Notes under the pieces: model-generated
Told to the model about the DNA's origin: nothing
Databases searched by the model: none
What the model saw: only the letters and a program-made list of their open reading frames with translations
Shown: positions 1 through 8,909 of the stretch, piece after piece
Layout of the letters: each line of letters opens with the position of its first letter
Numbering within the stretch: the stretch's first letter is position 1
Program-made: the position numbers and the translations under genes
From: Endosaccharibacter trunci
GTDB taxonomy: Bacteria > Pseudomonadota > Alphaproteobacteria > Acetobacterales > Acetobacteraceae
Length of the DNA stretch: 64,000 nucleotides
NCBI GenBank assembly: GCA_024515975.1
Contig: JAMSKV010000010.1
Location: 95,559-159,558, forward strand
Direction: 5' to 3'

Positions 1-597
1 GGGCTGAGCCTGCTACGAGAGCGGCGTGAGACCGGACAGGGTGCGGCCGTGCGTTTGCCGGCACTGCTTTCGGCGGCGCTGGACCGCAAGCCGGATCTGA
101 TCGCCGCGATCGTCGGGCCCGGCTCCTTTACCGGCCTGCGCGCCACCCTGGCGCTGGCGCATGGCCTTGCCGCCGGCACCGGAGCCGAGGTGATCGGCGT
201 GTCGGTGGGCGAGGCGCTCGCTCCCGCTTTGCTGGCGTTCGGAACCGCCACCCCGCTCTGGTGCGTCAGCCAGGCGCGTCGCGACCGGGTGTTCATCGAG
301 GCGATCGCCGGGGATGGCAGAGTCGCCGCCCCGGTATCCGTGACGCTCGAAGCTCTTCCCGATCCGGGAGGCGCGCCGGTGCTGGCGGGGGATGCCGCTG
401 CCGTCGTGGGGGCGATTCTCGCCGGACGCGGGATCGGCTGGACGCCCGGCCCTTCCGTCGCCGCGCCGGTTGCCATCGCCGCGGCCGCGCTGCGACGTCG
501 CGACGGGATGCTTTCGCCGCGCGACGCCCAGCCGCTCTATGTCGATCCGCCGGAAGCCAAATTGCCCGGGGCCCGATCGCCCGCCGCGCGACCGTGA
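1..597 (+). CDS. tsaB: tRNA threonylcarbamoyladenosine (t6A) biosynthesis protein TsaB, 5' end cut by window
   Basis: The reading frame is open from the first base, so the start lies outside the window; roughly 25 N-terminal residues are missing judging from family size. The sequence GPGSFTGLR (codons 39-47 of the visible part) is the hallmark of the TsaB/YeaZ family, an inactive ASKHA-fold paralogue of TsaD. TsaB scaffolds TsaD and TsaE in the cytosolic complex that puts the threonylcarbamoyl group on A37 of ANN-decoding tRNAs. The stop codon overlaps the GTG start of rimI (GTGA), the usual tsaB-rimI arrangement, so the two are probably translated from one mRNA. Recognition rests on the motif and the neighbour. 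Confidence 0.93.
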   Translation, partial: GLSLLRERRETGQGAAVRLPALLSAALDRKPDLIAAIVGPGSFTGLRATLALAHGLAAGTGAEVIGVSVGEALAPALLAFGTATPLWCVSQARRDRVFIEAIAGDGRVAAPVSVTLEALPDPGGAPVLAGDAAAVVGAILAGRGIGWTPGPSVAAPVAIAAAALRRRDGMLSPRDAQPLYVDPPEAKLPGARSPAARP

Positions 598-1037
598 TCG
601 TGGGCGTCGCCGCGTCGGCGCTTCTGGCCGCGCTGCATGAGTGTTGCTTCCCGCCCGGCGAACGCTGGGCCGAAGCCGCCATGAAAGAGCTTCTGCTGAT
701 GCCGGGCTGTTTCGGTGTGATCGGCCCGGACGCGGACCGGCCTGCGGGCCTGGCGCTGACGCGGGTGGCGGCCGACGAGGCCGAACTGCTCACCATCGGC
801 GTGTCGCCCGCGCATCGGCGTGGCGGGGAGGGCGGCCGCCTGCTGCGTGCCGTCGGCGCCGAAGCCGCTTCCCGTGGCGCCGGGCGCCTGTTCCTGGAGG
901 TCGCGACCGGCAATGCGGCCGCGCGCGCGCTGTATCGGCGCGCCGGTTTCGAGGAGGCCGGGCTCCGCCGGCGATACTATCCGAATGGCGACGACGCGCT
1001 GGTGCTGACGGCTCGCCTGCCGTTCAGTGCCGGATGA
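594..1037 (+). CDS. rimI: ribosomal-protein-alanine N-acetyltransferase RimI (GNAT family)
   Basis: A 147-residue GNAT protein beginning with GTG inside the tsaB stop codon. The acetyl-CoA pyrophosphate loop is seen as RRGGEG (consensus Q/R-x-x-G-x-G/A) and the C-terminal signature NAAARALYRRAGF is typical of RimI, which acetylates the N-terminus of ribosomal protein S18. A longer frame extends upstream through tsaB but has no family similarity there, so the GTG at 594 is preferred. The 3' end overlaps the convergent TusA-like gene by 14 bases. The length matches the family (about 145-160 residues). Confidence 0.92.
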   Translation: MIVGVAASALLAALHECCFPPGERWAEAAMKELLLMPGCFGVIGPDADRPAGLALTRVAADEAELLTIGVSPAHRRGGEGGRLLRAVGAEAASRGAGRLFLEVATGNAAARALYRRAGFEEAGLRRRYYPNGDDALVLTARLPFSAG

Positions 1038-1272
1038 TCCGCAGAACCGCCACCCCGTCCGCTCCCGTCGCGCCCGCCTCGACCTGATGCCCCAGCGCGG
1101 CGGCGCTGGCCGACACGTTGCGCAACGGCTCCTCGCCGCGCAGCCGCACCAGCAGCGTGGCCCCGGGGGGCAGGCGGTCCAGCGCCAGCCGGGTGCGCAC
1201 GAAGGTCATCGGGCAGGTGTCGCCGGTCACGTCGAGGGTGGCGTCGGACGGCGCGGTGGGAGCGGTGGTCAT
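1024..1272 (-). CDS. TusA/SirA-like sulfurtransferase family protein
   Basis: An 82-residue protein with the small two-layer TusA fold signature: a central Cys (C20) in TCPMTFVR followed by RLALDRLPPG and a C-terminal LRIIRH strand. Family members relay persulfide sulfur, for example to tRNA 2-thiouridine or molybdenum cofactor systems. The classical CPxP motif is here CPMT, a variant seen in a subgroup whose partners are not well defined, so the substrate is left open. It is convergent with rimI (3' ends overlap by 14 bases) and divergent from mucR. Confidence 0.82.
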   Translation of the reverse strand: MTTAPTAPSDATLDVTGDTCPMTFVRTRLALDRLPPGATLLVRLRGEEPLRNVSASAAALGHQVEAGATGADGVAVLRIIRH

Positions 1273-1302
1273 GAGGGCGAGTATGAAGCCTGCGTGGCGC
1301 GG

Positions 1303-1332
1303 TTGCGAGGCCGCCGCCGGGATCAGTATAAG
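1303..1332 (+). promoter_or_regulatory. candidate sigma70-type promoter of mucR
   Basis: A TTGCGA hexamer at 1303-1308 and TATAAG at 1327-1332 are separated by 18 bases, about 60 bases before the preferred mucR start. It is called by eye from consensus similarity. MucR proteins commonly repress their own gene, so operator sites may overlap it, but none was identified. Confidence 0.4.
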
Positions 1333-1394
1333 ACAATGTGACGAGCGGAATGGTTCGCCGGAGCGACAATTCCGGCAGGCGGGGGAGAAACGCG

Positions 1395-1826
1395 ATGGCG
1401 GCCGAAACGGAACAGGACGTGTTGCGCCAGACCGCCCGGATCGTTTCGGCCTATCTGTCCTCCCACACGACCGACGCGGAGGCGGTGCCGGCTCTGATCG
1501 CCACGGTGCGCCGGGCGCTGGAAACCGCTGCAGCGCCCGAGGAAGCGCCTGACGCCAGCCTGCCGGCGCGTCCCGAGCCCGCAGTGCCGGTCAGGCGATC
1601 GGTGTTCCCCGACTACATCGTCTGCCTGGAAGACGGAAAGAAGCTGAAGACGCTGAAGCGGCATTTGTTTTCTGCCTACGGCATGACCCCTGCGCAGTAT
1701 CGCGGGCGCTGGGGCTTGCCCCCAACCTATCCGATGGTGGCGCCGAACTACGCCAGCGCCCGTTCCAGGCTGGCGCGCGAGATCGGCCTCGGCCGGCGCA
1801 GGAGCGAGGCGACCGACGCGACATGA
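1395..1826 (+). CDS. MucR/Ros family zinc-finger transcriptional regulator
   Basis: A 143-residue protein. Its C-terminal half carries the MucR core: C77-LEDGKKLKTLKRHL, then AYGMTPAQYRGRWGLP and YPMVAPNYA, which form the prokaryotic Cys2His2-type zinc-binding and DNA-binding domain. MucR/Ros regulators control exopolysaccharide, motility and cell-cycle genes in alphaproteobacteria, which may be relevant to the glycan operons at 32-46 kb, but no direct link is visible. The ATG at 1395 is chosen because GGGGGAG lies about 8 bases upstream and the protein then begins like known homologues. An in-frame ATG at 1338 has no good ribosome binding site. Confidence 0.9.
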   Translation: MAAETEQDVLRQTARIVSAYLSSHTTDAEAVPALIATVRRALETAAAPEEAPDASLPARPEPAVPVRRSVFPDYIVCLEDGKKLKTLKRHLFSAYGMTPAQYRGRWGLPPTYPMVAPNYASARSRLAREIGLGRRRSEATDAT

Positions 1827-1979
1827 TCGGCGTGAATCCTGACCGGCCGTCGGGCCCATGTCGGTTGCTGCCCGGAACGGCGTCCAGGCTGGTGCCGGAC
1901 GCCGCACGGACGATGCCCGATTGGACAGATCCGGTTGCAATCGGCTACGTCGCTTTTGATGTCCGGTGTTGGTAGAGCG

Positions 1980-2513
1980 ATGGAATCGCGGATAGAGCGC
2001 CTGTGCATCGATCGCGGGCTGAAGATGACCGGCCAGCGCCGCGTGATCGCCAGGGTGCTGTCCGATGCGGACGACCATCCTGACGTGGAAGAGCTGTATC
2101 GGCGCGCCTCCGAACTCGACAACAAGATCTCCGTTGCCACGGTCTACCGCACGGTTCGCCTGCTGGAAGAGAAAGGCATCCTGGAACGCCGCGATTTCGG
2201 CGGCGGGCGCGCTCGCTACGAGGCGACGGAGCACGGTCACCATTACCATCTGATCGATATCGACAGCGGCCGTGTGATCGAGTTCGAGGACGAGGAGCAC
2301 GACCAGCTGATGCGTCGCATCGCGACCCGTCTGGGCTTCGATCTGGTATCGCATCGCATGGAGCTCTTCGCGCGTCGCAAGCCCGAGCTGGCGGAGGCCG
2401 GCATCGATGATGCCGCCACGCTGGGCGCCGGACGCAACAGAATCGCCACCGCGACGGACCCGGCGGAACAACTCCGCCAGGGCCGGAACGGATCAGGGGA
2501 CGACGGAACTTGA
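1980..2513 (+). CDS. Fur family metal-responsive transcriptional regulator (Fur/Mur type)
   Basis: A 177-residue Fur-family protein. The N-terminal winged helix includes GLKMTGQRRVIARVL and KISVATVYRTVRLL (recognition helix). The dimer and metal-binding part has H85-GHHYH90 and VIEFEDEEH. The zinc-binding CxxC pair of gammaproteobacterial Fur is absent, as usual for alphaproteobacterial Fur/Mur proteins, which sense Fe or Mn; which metal applies here is not decidable. The ATG at 1980 gives the standard family N-terminus; the frame extends to 1935 without similarity. The stop overlaps the TTG start of the next gene. Confidence 0.9.
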   Translation: MESRIERLCIDRGLKMTGQRRVIARVLSDADDHPDVEELYRRASELDNKISVATVYRTVRLLEEKGILERRDFGGGRARYEATEHGHHYHLIDIDSGRVIEFEDEEHDQLMRRIATRLGFDLVSHRMELFARRKPELAEAGIDDAATLGAGRNRIATATDPAEQLRQGRNGSGDDGT

Positions 2514-3358
2514 CCATCGCCAAGCCGATCACCGCGCCCCTGATGCCGATCCAGCCGCCGCCGGGCGGTTTCGGCGAGTTGCGCGCCGGGCATCTGGGCG
2601 TGCGGATCGCCGCCAACGATGCCGAACGCGACGCCGCGCAGGCTTTGCGATACCGGATCTTCTACGAGGAGATGGGCGCCGAGCCCGACGCCCGCGCCAG
2701 GACCTTGAAGCGCGATATCGACCAGTTCGACGATGTTGCCGACCACCTGCTGGTGATCGACCACGCGCTCGGCTCCGGCCCCAGGGCCATCATCGGCACC
2801 TATCGTCTGGTGCAAAGCGAGGCGGCGGCGAAGGTCGGCTCGTTCTATAGCGCCAACGAGTACGACATCAGCACCATCACCGCCTTTCAGGGCCGGCTGC
2901 TCGAGCTGGGCCGCTCCTGCATCGACCGCGATTATCGCGGCCGCGCGGCGATGCAGCTGCTGTGGCGCGGCATCGCCGCCTATGTCTTCATGCACCGGAT
3001 CGACGTCATGTTCGGCTGCGCCTCGCTGCCCGGCACCGATCCGGACCGGCTGGACGCGGAACTCACCTATCTGCATCACAACCATCTCGCCCCGCCGGCC
3101 CTGCGCCTGCGCGCGGTCGAGAATCGTTACGTCTCGATGGACCGGATCGACCCGGCCTCGTTCGACCACAAGCGCGTGCAGCAGGGCCTGCCGCCGCTGA
3201 TCAAGGGCTATCTGCGACTGGGCGGTTTCATCGGCGACGGGGCGGTGGTGGATCACCAGTTCAACACCACCGATGTGGCGGTGGTGGTGAAGACCGACCT
3301 CATCACCGATAAATACTATCGCCACTACGAGCGTCAGCTCCGCGAAGCCATCTACTGA
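2510..3358 (+). CDS. GNAT-type N-acyltransferase, probable ornithine-lipid synthase (OlsB-like)
   Basis: A 282-residue protein of the acyltransferase_5 (hemolysin-like, OlsB) family. Landmarks are ALRYRIFYEEMGA near the N-terminus, a strand reading IIGTYRL, LELGRSCIDRDYRG and a C-terminal LIKGYLRLGGFIGDGAVVD. OlsB transfers a 3-hydroxyacyl chain from acyl carrier protein to the alpha-amino group of ornithine, the first step of ornithine lipid synthesis at the inner membrane. Ornithine lipids are known in acetic acid bacteria. It starts with TTG overlapping the fur-family stop and is followed 13 bases later by lnt, another envelope lipid enzyme. Other amino-acid substrates cannot be excluded. 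Confidence 0.82.
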   Translation: MTIAKPITAPLMPIQPPPGGFGELRAGHLGVRIAANDAERDAAQALRYRIFYEEMGAEPDARARTLKRDIDQFDDVADHLLVIDHALGSGPRAIIGTYRLVQSEAAAKVGSFYSANEYDISTITAFQGRLLELGRSCIDRDYRGRAAMQLLWRGIAAYVFMHRIDVMFGCASLPGTDPDRLDAELTYLHHNHLAPPALRLRAVENRYVSMDRIDPASFDHKRVQQGLPPLIKGYLRLGGFIGDGAVVDHQFNTTDVAVVVKTDLITDKYYRHYERQLREAIY

Positions 3359-3371
3359 GCGGCCGCTTGCG

Positions 3372-4898
3372 ATGAGACGCGCCTGGTTGCGCGTGCCGGC
3401 CTGGCTGCGCGCCATTGTGCTGGGGGCGCTGTCCGCCCTGGCGCTTCCGCCGGTGCATCTGCTGCCGGTACTCCTGGTCTCGATTCCCGGACTGATCGCC
3501 CTGGCCGGAGAGGCCAGGAGCTGGAAGGGCGCGTTCTGGCGCGGCTTCTGCTTCGGCATGGGGATGTACACTGCCGGGCTCTACTGGCTCACCAACGCGA
3601 TCCTGGTGCGGGCGGCGGAGTTCTGGTGGCTGGTGCCTTTCGCCGCGCCGGGCGTGTCGTTCCTGCTGGCGCTGCTGATCGGCGTGGTCGCGGCCGGATG
3701 CCGATCGGCGCCCCCGGGGTGGCGGCGCGTGGCCCTGTTCGCCGGGTTGTGGTGCCTGACCGACCTGTTCCGGCAGTTCGAGTTCTTCGCCTTTCCCTGG
3801 AACCTGCTGGGCAGCGTGTGGGCGATGCCGGGCTGGTTGGGCACGGTGATGCTGCAGCCGGCCGCCTGGGTGTCCGTGCATGGATTGACCTTGTTCACCG
3901 TGCTGATCGCGGCCTCGCCTGCGGCGGGACGGCGCGGCATGGCGGCGGGCGCTGTGCTGCTCGCGGTCTGGATCGCCGCCGGCGCCGCGCGTCTGGCGCT
4001 GCTGCCGCCCCTTGGCCCGCAGGGGCCGCTGCTGGTGCTGGTCCAGGGCAACATTCCCGAGGAGGACAAGCAGGATCGCGGTCGGGCGCTCGACATCTAC
4101 CGGACCTATGTCCGGCTAAGCGCCCAGGGGGTGAAGGAAGCGGCCGAACTGCGCGACAGGCTGGGCGAGCCGGGCCGTCCGATCCTGTTCGCATGGCCGG
4201 AAAGTGCCTTTCCGGGGCTGCTCGACCGGGACACCGAGGCGCGCCAGGTCCTGATGGCACAGGTGCCGCAGGCCGCCGCCGGCCTGATCGGCTCCATCCG
4301 CTTCGACGCGTCGGGGCGCCCGCGCAACAGTCTGGTGACCGTTCTGCCGGATGCGTCGGTTGGGCCGATCTACGACAAGGCGCATCTGGTGCCGTTCGGC
4401 GAGTATCAGCCGTCGATCCTGCCGTTCCAGGTGGTGCCGGGCGGCGGCATGGTGCCCGGCCCCGGCCTCCGCACGCTGCGGGTCGGCGGCGCCACGCCGT
4501 TCGGGCCGCTGATCTGCTACGAGGCGATCTTTCCAGGCCGGGTGGTGGACCCGCACGACCGTCCGGACTGGCTGCTGAACATCACCAACGACGCCTGGTA
4601 CGGCGATTCCGCCGGGCCGCGTCAGCATCTGATGGCGGCGCGCCTGCGCGCGGTGGAGGAAGGGTTGCCGCTGGCCCGCGCCGCCAATACGGGCATCTCC
4701 GCCGCGTTCGATGCCGCCGGGCGGCCGATCGCGCGGCTCGGCTGGGGTATTGCCGGCACCCTGGTCTTGCCGCTGCCGGGACCGCTGCCGCCGACCCTGT
4801 TTTCCCGCCTGGGTCTTGCCTGCCCGCTGCTGTTGTCAATTCTTGTGGCGCTGTCGGCTTTTTGCCCAAGAAGACAAAAAGCGGTAAATAAACGCTAA
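3372..4898 (+). CDS. lnt: apolipoprotein N-acyltransferase Lnt
   Basis: A 508-residue inner-membrane enzyme that adds the third acyl chain to lipoproteins. The N-terminal half is a run of hydrophobic segments (about residues 15-215) and the C-terminal half is a nitrilase domain. The catalytic triad is visible: E277 in AWPESAFP, K336 in YDKAHLVPFGEY and C382 in LICYEAIFP. Length agrees with the family (about 500-530). It follows the OlsB-like gene by 13 bases and is probably co-transcribed. The last 40 bases of the gene are noticeably A-rich compared with the rest. Confidence 0.96.
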   Translation: MRRAWLRVPAWLRAIVLGALSALALPPVHLLPVLLVSIPGLIALAGEARSWKGAFWRGFCFGMGMYTAGLYWLTNAILVRAAEFWWLVPFAAPGVSFLLALLIGVVAAGCRSAPPGWRRVALFAGLWCLTDLFRQFEFFAFPWNLLGSVWAMPGWLGTVMLQPAAWVSVHGLTLFTVLIAASPAAGRRGMAAGAVLLAVWIAAGAARLALLPPLGPQGPLLVLVQGNIPEEDKQDRGRALDIYRTYVRLSAQGVKEAAELRDRLGEPGRPILFAWPESAFPGLLDRDTEARQVLMAQVPQAAAGLIGSIRFDASGRPRNSLVTVLPDASVGPIYDKAHLVPFGEYQPSILPFQVVPGGGMVPGPGLRTLRVGGATPFGPLICYEAIFPGRVVDPHDRPDWLLNITNDAWYGDSAGPRQHLMAARLRAVEEGLPLARAANTGISAAFDAAGRPIARLGWGIAGTLVLPLPGPLPPTLFSRLGLACPLLLSILVALSAFCPRRQKAVNKR

Positions 4899-4915
4899 AG
4901 CTCCCGCTTAAGACG

Positions 4916-4960
4916 TGATTGTCCTTCAAGCTTCCCTTTTGGGTTGTATATCGACAATCA
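4916..4960. promoter_or_regulatory. 8-bp inverted repeat upstream of XRE regulator (candidate operator)
   Basis: TGATTGTC at 4916-4923 is matched exactly by its inverse GACAATCA at 4953-4960, 29 bases apart, in the short A+T-richer leader between lnt and the XRE gene. The second half-site ends 24 bases before the ATG. Autoregulation by the downstream HTH protein is a reasonable guess only. A ribosome binding site (GGGAG) lies at 4972-4976. Confidence 0.35.
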
Positions 4961-4983
4961 GTGTTTCCAACGGGAGTTGTTCA

Positions 4984-5463
4984 ATGAACAACCGGCGCGG
5001 GCCAAAATCGGCCCCGGATTTTGATACGCCTCTGTTTGCGTCCGTTTCGGAAAAGCCGACCGGACCCAGCCCGGTCGATGTGCATGTCGGCAATCGCATT
5101 CGTCTGCGGCGGACGCTGCTGCAGATGTCGCAGGAGAAGCTGGGCGACGCGCTCGGCCTCACCTTCCAGCAGGTGCAGAAATACGAGCGCGGCGCCAACC
5201 GCGTCAGCGCGTCCCGCCTGTTCGATCTCGGCCGCGTGCTCGACGTGCCGGTCAGCTTCTTTTTCGACGATATGCCTGGCGGCGGCGGCACCTTCGCGAC
5301 TGGCTTCGCGGAGGCCCAGGACGGATTCGGTGGCGGCGCGCCCGCCGAGGACCTGTTCAGCCGAAAGGAAACGGTCGAGCTGGTGCGCGCCTATTATCGC
5401 ATCGACCAGCCCCACAAGCGGCGCAAGGTGCTGGACCTGATCAAGACCATGGGGCCGGACTGA
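4984..5463 (+). CDS. XRE-family helix-turn-helix transcriptional regulator
   Basis: A 159-residue cytosolic regulator. The helix-turn-helix covers about residues 38-90: VGNRIRLRRTLLQMSQEKLG, ALGLTFQQVQKYERG and RVSASRLFDLGRVLDVPVSFFF. The C-terminal tail ends with LFSRKETVELVRAYYRIDQ and KRRKVLDLIKTMG. This compact form is widespread in alphaproteobacteria (SinR/CdhR-like) but its targets are poorly defined. The ATG at 4984 follows GGGAG by 7 bases; the in-frame ATG at 4915 would add residues without similarity and was not chosen. The gene is convergent with the phosphatase gene at 5486. Confidence 0.88.
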   Translation: MNNRRGPKSAPDFDTPLFASVSEKPTGPSPVDVHVGNRIRLRRTLLQMSQEKLGDALGLTFQQVQKYERGANRVSASRLFDLGRVLDVPVSFFFDDMPGGGGTFATGFAEAQDGFGGGAPAEDLFSRKETVELVRAYYRIDQPHKRRKVLDLIKTMGPD

Positions 5464-5485
5464 TTCCGGCCGCCGGTGCTGCCGC

Positions 5486-6148
5486 CTACTCCCGGCGCAG
5501 CACCGTGTCGGTGAGGAACGAGGACAGTTTGTTGGCGACGAAATCGCGCTTCAGCGCGGCTTCGTCGTACTCGTGCTCGACCCAGTCGAGAAACGGGATT
5601 CGCCCCTCGGCCTCGGCGCGATAGCGCAGGAAGAACGCGTCCAGGATGCCGGTGCGCGAGCGGCGGAAATGGCCGAAGCGCCAGGAGAGCTGCTTCAGCG
5701 CCTCGGTGGCCGTGCCGCCCTCGAACAGGACCACCAGTCCCGAGGCCAGCCCGGCGCGATCGGCGCCGGATTTGCAGTGCATCAGGATCGGGAACCGGGC
5801 CTCGCGATACAGGCTGGCGAAGCGCAGGATGCGATCGCGGTGCGGGGCGCCGCGGCTTTCGAACGCCATGTCGATATGCTGCAGGCCGATCGCCGGCGCC
5901 TTCTCGCGCGACAGGGCGTCGGAGCCGCATTTGCGATGGCCGCGCAGGTTCACCAGCGTGCGGATGCCAAACCGGCGCGCTACGCGGGCGAGCCGGAACG
6001 GCGCCGGATGGTTGATGCGGTAGACCTTGCCCGGCACGACGGCGGCGAAATTGGTCCAGACCAGCCGGAAGATGGCGTGGTCCACGAACAGACTGTCGCG
6101 CCAGGCCGCCCGCCGGGACGGCCCGTCGCTGAGAGCGCGGTCGAACAT
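5486..6148 (-). CDS. dual-specificity/tyrosine phosphatase family protein
   Basis: A 220-residue protein with the CX5R active-site loop HC125KSGADR131AG of the cysteine phosphatase superfamily. VYRINHPAPFRLARVARRFGIRTLVNLRG upstream of it matches the N-terminal part of bacterial dual-specificity phosphatase-like proteins. The C-terminal SWRFGHFRRSRTGILDAFFLRY is typical of a group often found beside envelope or lipid genes in alphaproteobacteria. The substrate (phosphotyrosine, phospholipid or inositol phosphate) is unknown. It lies 13 bases downstream of sdhB on the same strand and could be read through from the sdh operon. Confidence 0.82.
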   Translation of the reverse strand: MFDRALSDGPSRRAAWRDSLFVDHAIFRLVWTNFAAVVPGKVYRINHPAPFRLARVARRFGIRTLVNLRGHRKCGSDALSREKAPAIGLQHIDMAFESRGAPHRDRILRFASLYREARFPILMHCKSGADRAGLASGLVVLFEGGTATEALKQLSWRFGHFRRSRTGILDAFFLRYRAEAEGRIPFLDWVEHEYDEAALKRDFVANKLSSFLTDTVLRRE

Positions 6149-6161
6149 GGCCGCGTTCGTA

Positions 6162-6944
6162 TCAGCCTTTGCGTTCGAGCTGAAGCTGCTTGATCTTGCC
6201 GATCGCCTTGGCCGGGTTGAGCCCCTTCGGGCAGGCCTGGGTGCAGTTCATGATCGTGCGGCAGGCGTAGAGCTTCAGTGGATCTTCCAGCGCGTCGAGA
6301 CGCTCGCCGGTATGCTCGTCGCGGCTGTCGGCGATCCAGCGATAGGCGGCCAGCAGGGTTGCCGGGCCGAGATACTTGTCGCCGTTCCACCAGTAGCTCG
6401 GGCAGGAGGTGGTGCAGCAGAAGCACAGGATGCATTCCCACATCCCGTCCAGCTCGGCGCGCTCCTCGCGGCTCTGGCGACGCTCGGCATCCGGCGGCGG
6501 ATTGGTGTCGGCCTGCAACCAGGGCTTGATCGAGCGAAGCTGGGCGTAGGCGGCGGTGAGATCGGGCACCAGATCCTTCACCACAGGCATATGCGGCAGC
6601 GGATAGATGTTGACCGCCTTCTTCACCTCCTCGATCGGCTTGAGGCAGGCCAGCGTGTTCACGCCGTCGATGTTCATGGCGCAGGAGCCGCAGATGCCCT
6701 CGCGGCAGGAGCGCCGGAAGGTCAGGGTCTGGTCCACCTCGTTCTTGATGTGGATCAGCGCGTCCAGGACCATCGGGCCGATCTGGTCCAGATCGAGCTC
6801 GTAGGTGTCCGTGACCGGATTTTCGTTCTTGTCCGGGCTCCAGCGATAGATCTTGAACGCCTTCACGTTCTTGGCGCCGGCGGGGGCCTTGAAGGTGCGG
6901 CCCTTGCCGACCTTGCTGTTCCGGGGGAGCGAGAATTCGACCAT
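6162..6944 (-). CDS. sdhB: succinate dehydrogenase iron-sulfur subunit SdhB
   Basis: A 260-residue subunit of respiratory complex II. All three Fe-S centres have their cysteines: C80, C85, C88 and C100 for [2Fe-2S], with C171-IL-C174, C177, C181, C228, C234 and C238 covering the [4Fe-4S] and [3Fe-4S] centres. It passes electrons from SdhA to ubiquinone at the membrane anchor SdhCD. The last gene of sdhC-sdhD-sdhA-sdhB, it is separated from sdhA by a hairpin-rich 119-base spacer. The ATG at 6944 follows a GAGGAAC-like ribosome binding site. Confidence 0.97.
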   Translation of the reverse strand: MVEFSLPRNSKVGKGRTFKAPAGAKNVKAFKIYRWSPDKNENPVTDTYELDLDQIGPMVLDALIHIKNEVDQTLTFRRSCREGICGSCAMNIDGVNTLACLKPIEEVKKAVNIYPLPHMPVVKDLVPDLTAAYAQLRSIKPWLQADTNPPPDAERRQSREERAELDGMWECILCFCCTTSCPSYWWNGDKYLGPATLLAAYRWIADSRDEHTGERLDALEDPLKLYACRTIMNCTQACPKGLNPAKAIGKIKQLQLERKG

Positions 6945-6964
6945 CAGAGGAACCCTTCTTTAGG

Positions 6965-7048
6965 CCAGGGCTCTGCCCTGGACCCGCCAAAGGGCTCGCC
7001 CTTTGGAAACCCAATCGAATAGGAGTCCAGAGGACGACTGTCCTCTGG
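6965..7048. repeat. three tandem hairpin palindromes between sdhA and sdhB
   Basis: Three perfect inverted repeats follow one another. Positions 6965-6981 have arms CCAGGGC/GCCCTGG and a 3-base loop. Positions 6987-7006 have arms CCAAAGGGC/GCCCTTTGG and a 2-base loop. Positions 7027-7048 have arms CCAGAGGA/TCCTCTGG and a 6-base loop. The first has a close relative at 29281-29299. They resemble dispersed intergenic palindromes (REP-like). In an mRNA they could stabilise the sdhCDA part or damp sdhB expression; that is inference. Confidence 0.8.
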
Positions 7049-7063
7049 CCGCCGGAGGCTTTG

Positions 7064-8875
7064 TCAGTAAACCCGCTTCTTCGGCGGGAACACCTGCACG
7101 TCGTTCGTCAGCGTCTGCATCCGCACCGGGCGGTAGCTCAGATCCACCTGGCCCCGATCGCCGAGATACGACACGGTATGCTTCATCCATTCCGCATCGT
7201 CGCGGTCGGGATAATCGTCATGCGCCTGCGCGCCGCGGCTTTCCTTGCGCGCCTCTGCGCTCACCATGGTGACGGTGCCGTTGGCGATCAGGTTCTCGTA
7301 TTCCAGCGCCTCCATCAGGTCGCTGTTCCAGATCAGCGAGCGATCGCTGACCGAGACATCGCCGATGCCGGACCAGAGACGCTCGATCTTGCTCACGCCC
7401 TCGGTCAGGCTGGCGGAGGAGCGGAACACGGCGGCATGCGCCTGCATGGTCCGCTGCAGCTCCTCGCGCATGGTGGCGACGCGCGTGCCGCCATTGGCGT
7501 GGCGCAGACGGTCGAGGCGGTCGAGAGAGGCTTCGCCGGCGCGGTCCGGCAGCGGGCGGATCGCCTCGCCGGGGCGCATGGTGGCTGCCGCCCTGTTCGC
7601 GGCCGCGCGGCCGAACACCACCAGATCGAGCAGGGAGTTGGTGCCGAGACGGTTGGCGCCGTGCACGGACACGCAGGCCGCTTCGCCCACGGCCATCAGC
7701 CCGGGCACCACCGCGTCCGGATCGGCGGCGGTCGGGCGCAGCACCTCGCCGTGATAGTTCGTGGGGATGCCGCCCATGTTGTAGTGCACGGTCGGCAGCA
7801 CCGGCACCGGTTCCTTGGTCACGTCGATGCCGGCGAACACGCGCGCGGTCTCGGAGATGCCGGGCAGGCGCTCATGCAGCAGGTCGGCGCCGATATGCTC
7901 CAGATGCATCATGATGTGGTCCTTGTTCGGACCGCATCCGCGCCCTTCGTTGATCTCGATGGTCATGGAGCGGGACACCACGTCGCGCGACGCCAGATCC
8001 TTGGCGGTCGGCGCGTAGCGCTCCATGAAGCGCTCGCCCTCGGAATTGGTGAGATAGCCGCCTTCGCCGCGGCAGCCCTCGGTCAGCAGACAGCCGGCCG
8101 GGAAGATTCCGGTCGGATGGAACTGCACGAATTCCATGTCCTGGGTCGGAATGCCGGCGCGCATCGCCATGCCGCCGCCGTCGCCGGTGCAGGTATGGGC
8201 GGAGGTGCAGCTCATATAGGCACGCCCATAGCCGCCGGTCGCCAGCACCACCTGATTGGCCCGGAAGCGATGCATGGTGCCGTCTTCCAGGCACCACGCC
8301 ATCACGCCGCGGCACGCGCCCTCGTCGTCCATGATCAGGTCGAGCGCGAAATACTCGACGAAAAACTCGGCGTTGTGCTTCAGGCTCTGCTGATAGAGCG
8401 TGTGCAGGATCGCATGGCCGGTGCGGTCGGCGGCGGCGCAGGCACGCGGCACCGGGGCCTTGCCATAATCCGACATGTGGCCGCCGAACGGGCGCTGGTA
8501 GATGCGGCCATCCTCCGTGCGGGAGAAGGGGACGCCGAAATGCTCCAGCTCCTGGATCGCCGGCACCGCCTCGCGGCACATGTATTCGATCGCATCCTGG
8601 TCGCCGAGCCAGTCCGATCCCTTCACCGTGTCGTACATGTGCCAGCGCCAGTTGTCCTCGGCCATGTTGCCGAGCGAGGCGCCGATTCCGCCCTGGGCGG
8701 CAACCGTGTGCGAGCGGGTCGGGAAGACCTTGGTGATGCAGGCGGTCTTGAAGCCCGCGGCCACCATGCCGAGCGTGGCGCGAAGGCCGGACCCGCCGGC
8801 TCCGACCACCACCACGTCATAGGCGTGGTCGATGATGGTGTAGGCGCCGGCGGAAGGCTGCGTGATCGCGTTCAT
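7064..8875 (-). CDS. sdhA: succinate dehydrogenase flavoprotein subunit SdhA
   Basis: A 603-residue flavoprotein that oxidises succinate to fumarate on the cytoplasmic face. The FAD-binding GAGGSG is at residues 25-30. [10 protein letters not shown] contains H56, the histidine expected to carry the covalent FAD. The substrate-site segments [20 protein letters not shown] and the C-terminal [20 protein letters not shown] are all present, and the length is standard. It follows sdhD by 34 bases. Confidence 0.97.
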   Translation of the reverse strand: MNAITQPSAGAYTIIDHAYDVVVVGAGGSGLRATLGMVAAGFKTACITKVFPTRSHTVAAQGGIGASLGNMAEDNWRWHMYDTVKGSDWLGDQDAIEYMCREAVPAIQELEHFGVPFSRTEDGRIYQRPFGGHMSDYGKAPVPRACAAADRTGHAILHTLYQQSLKHNAEFFVEYFALDLIMDDEGACRGVMAWCLEDGTMHRFRANQVVLATGGYGRAYMSCTSAHTCTGDGGGMAMRAGIPTQDMEFVQFHPTGIFPAGCLLTEGCRGEGGYLTNSEGERFMERYAPTAKDLASRDVVSRSMTIEINEGRGCGPNKDHIMMHLEHIGADLLHERLPGISETARVFAGIDVTKEPVPVLPTVHYNMGGIPTNYHGEVLRPTAADPDAVVPGLMAVGEAACVSVHGANRLGTNSLLDLVVFGRAAANRAAATMRPGEAIRPLPDRAGEASLDRLDRLRHANGGTRVATMREELQRTMQAHAAVFRSSASLTEGVSKIERLWSGIGDVSVSDRSLIWNSDLMEALEYENLIANGTVTMVSAEARKESRGAQAHDDYPDRDDAEWMKHTVSYLGDRGQVDLSYRPVRMQTLTNDVQVFPPKKRVY

Positions 8876-8909
8876 GATGTCCCGATCGGATCGAAGCGGA
8901 GGAAAGGGG

